Shown: positions 63,789 through 64,000 of the stretch, piece after piece
Layout: each line of letters begins with the position of its first letter
Numbering within the stretch: position 1 is the stretch's first letter
NCBI GenBank assembly: GCA_022790855.1
Contig: JAAVYA010000007.1
Span: 1-64,000, forward strand
Direction: 5' to 3'
DNA: 64,000 nucleotides
From: Lachnospiraceae bacterium
Lineage (GTDB): Bacteria > Bacillota > Clostridia > Lachnospirales > Lachnospiraceae
Position numbers and translations under genes: made by a program
Notes under the pieces: model-generated
The model's database searches: none
The model's input: only the letters and a program-made list of their open reading frames with translations
Told to the model about the DNA's origin: nothing

Positions 63789-64000
63789 ATGAAACATGAT
63801 AGTCAAGTCCAAACAAGAAGCATCCGCCACTCCCTCAAGCTTTATCATCATTACGTTTCCATCAATGTCAGAAGCGCCATGGAATACAAAACCTCGTTTC
63901 TCCTTACGGCGGCGGGACAATTTCTTGTTTCTTTCCATGTATTTTTAGGTATTCTGTTCTTGTTTCAGCGCTTTTCCAACGTGAAAGGCTTTACCTACAG
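63789..64000 (+). CDS. ABC-2 exporter permease, second subunit (cut by window end)
   Basis: The first 70 residues begin MKHDSQVQTRSIRHSLKLYH and reach a first membrane helix (FLLTAAGQFLVSFHVFLGIL) before the right edge. The stretch YVSINVRSAMEYKTSFLL is typical of the partner permease in these three-gene exporters. GGAGG lies just before the ATG, which is one base after the previous stop region. Confidence 0.88.
   Translation, partial: MKHDSQVQTRSIRHSLKLYHHYVSINVRSAMEYKTSFLLTAAGQFLVSFHVFLGILFLFQRFSNVKGFTY

Overview
The window looks like a chromosomal segment of an anaerobic, Gram-positive, low-to-mid GC Firmicute, most likely family Lachnospiraceae. The evidence is strong AGGAGG-type ribosome binding sites, a Rex redox regulator, a bacterial V-type ATPase operon, folD-fhs one-carbon genes, SpoIIIE/FtsK next to a TepA-type ClpP paralogue, RbsABC-type sugar transport, a GH172 (DUF2961) protein and a Gly/Cys-rich 'HCB'-type small protein. 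Most genes are on the minus strand. No rRNA, tRNA, CRISPR array, integrase or insertion sequence was seen.

Layout. 1-2860: start of an Rpn-type nuclease, rlmH, then a plus-strand ybaK, membrane-protein and xpt group. 2860-6540: zinc-ribbon/TPR membrane protein, folD, fhs. 6580-11900: ftsK, uppP, tepA, bioY. 11980-15020: two-component system. 15170-21190: glgA, metY, a CFI-box-like protein, yebC and a CNNM/CorC-type membrane protein. 21190-25700: mazF (no antitoxin), alr, fused NAD(P)HX repair enzyme, a coiled-coil protein and rex, read rightmost gene first from a consensus promoter. 25770-28940: ABC-F ATPase and icd. 29045-33340: transglutaminase / DUF58 / MoxR trio. 33385-41930: nine-gene V-type ATPase operon with a clear promoter.

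42000-44370 is a non-housekeeping patch. It holds a Gly/Cys-rich small protein divergent from the V-ATPase operon, two copies of a 24-bp repeat, a 53-residue orphan protein, a 240-bp near-palindrome with 39-bp perfect outer arms, two small unknown proteins and a broken PIN-domain toxin. leuS follows.

46900-55970 is the most interesting region: a probable nine-gene operon on the minus strand. It runs substrate-binding lipoprotein, sugar-type ABC ATPase, two permeases, UroD-family methyltransferase-like protein, RhaM-type mutarotase, metal-ligand-less M24/creatinase-fold protein, creatininase-family amidohydrolase and O-acetyltransferase. Its promoter is bracketed by two LacI-type operators about 72 bp apart. 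I read it as an uncharacterised uptake and breakdown pathway for a small, possibly N- or O-methylated or cyclic amide/sugar compound; the substrate is not known.

56100-60180 is a hybrid histidine kinase transcribed with a solute-binding lipoprotein that has no permease. 60250-64000 carries a Cu/Zn superoxide dismutase-family protein, a GH172 protein and a divergent ABC-2 exporter that runs off the window. The divergent pair uses two face-to-face promoters overlapping at a 16-bp palindrome.
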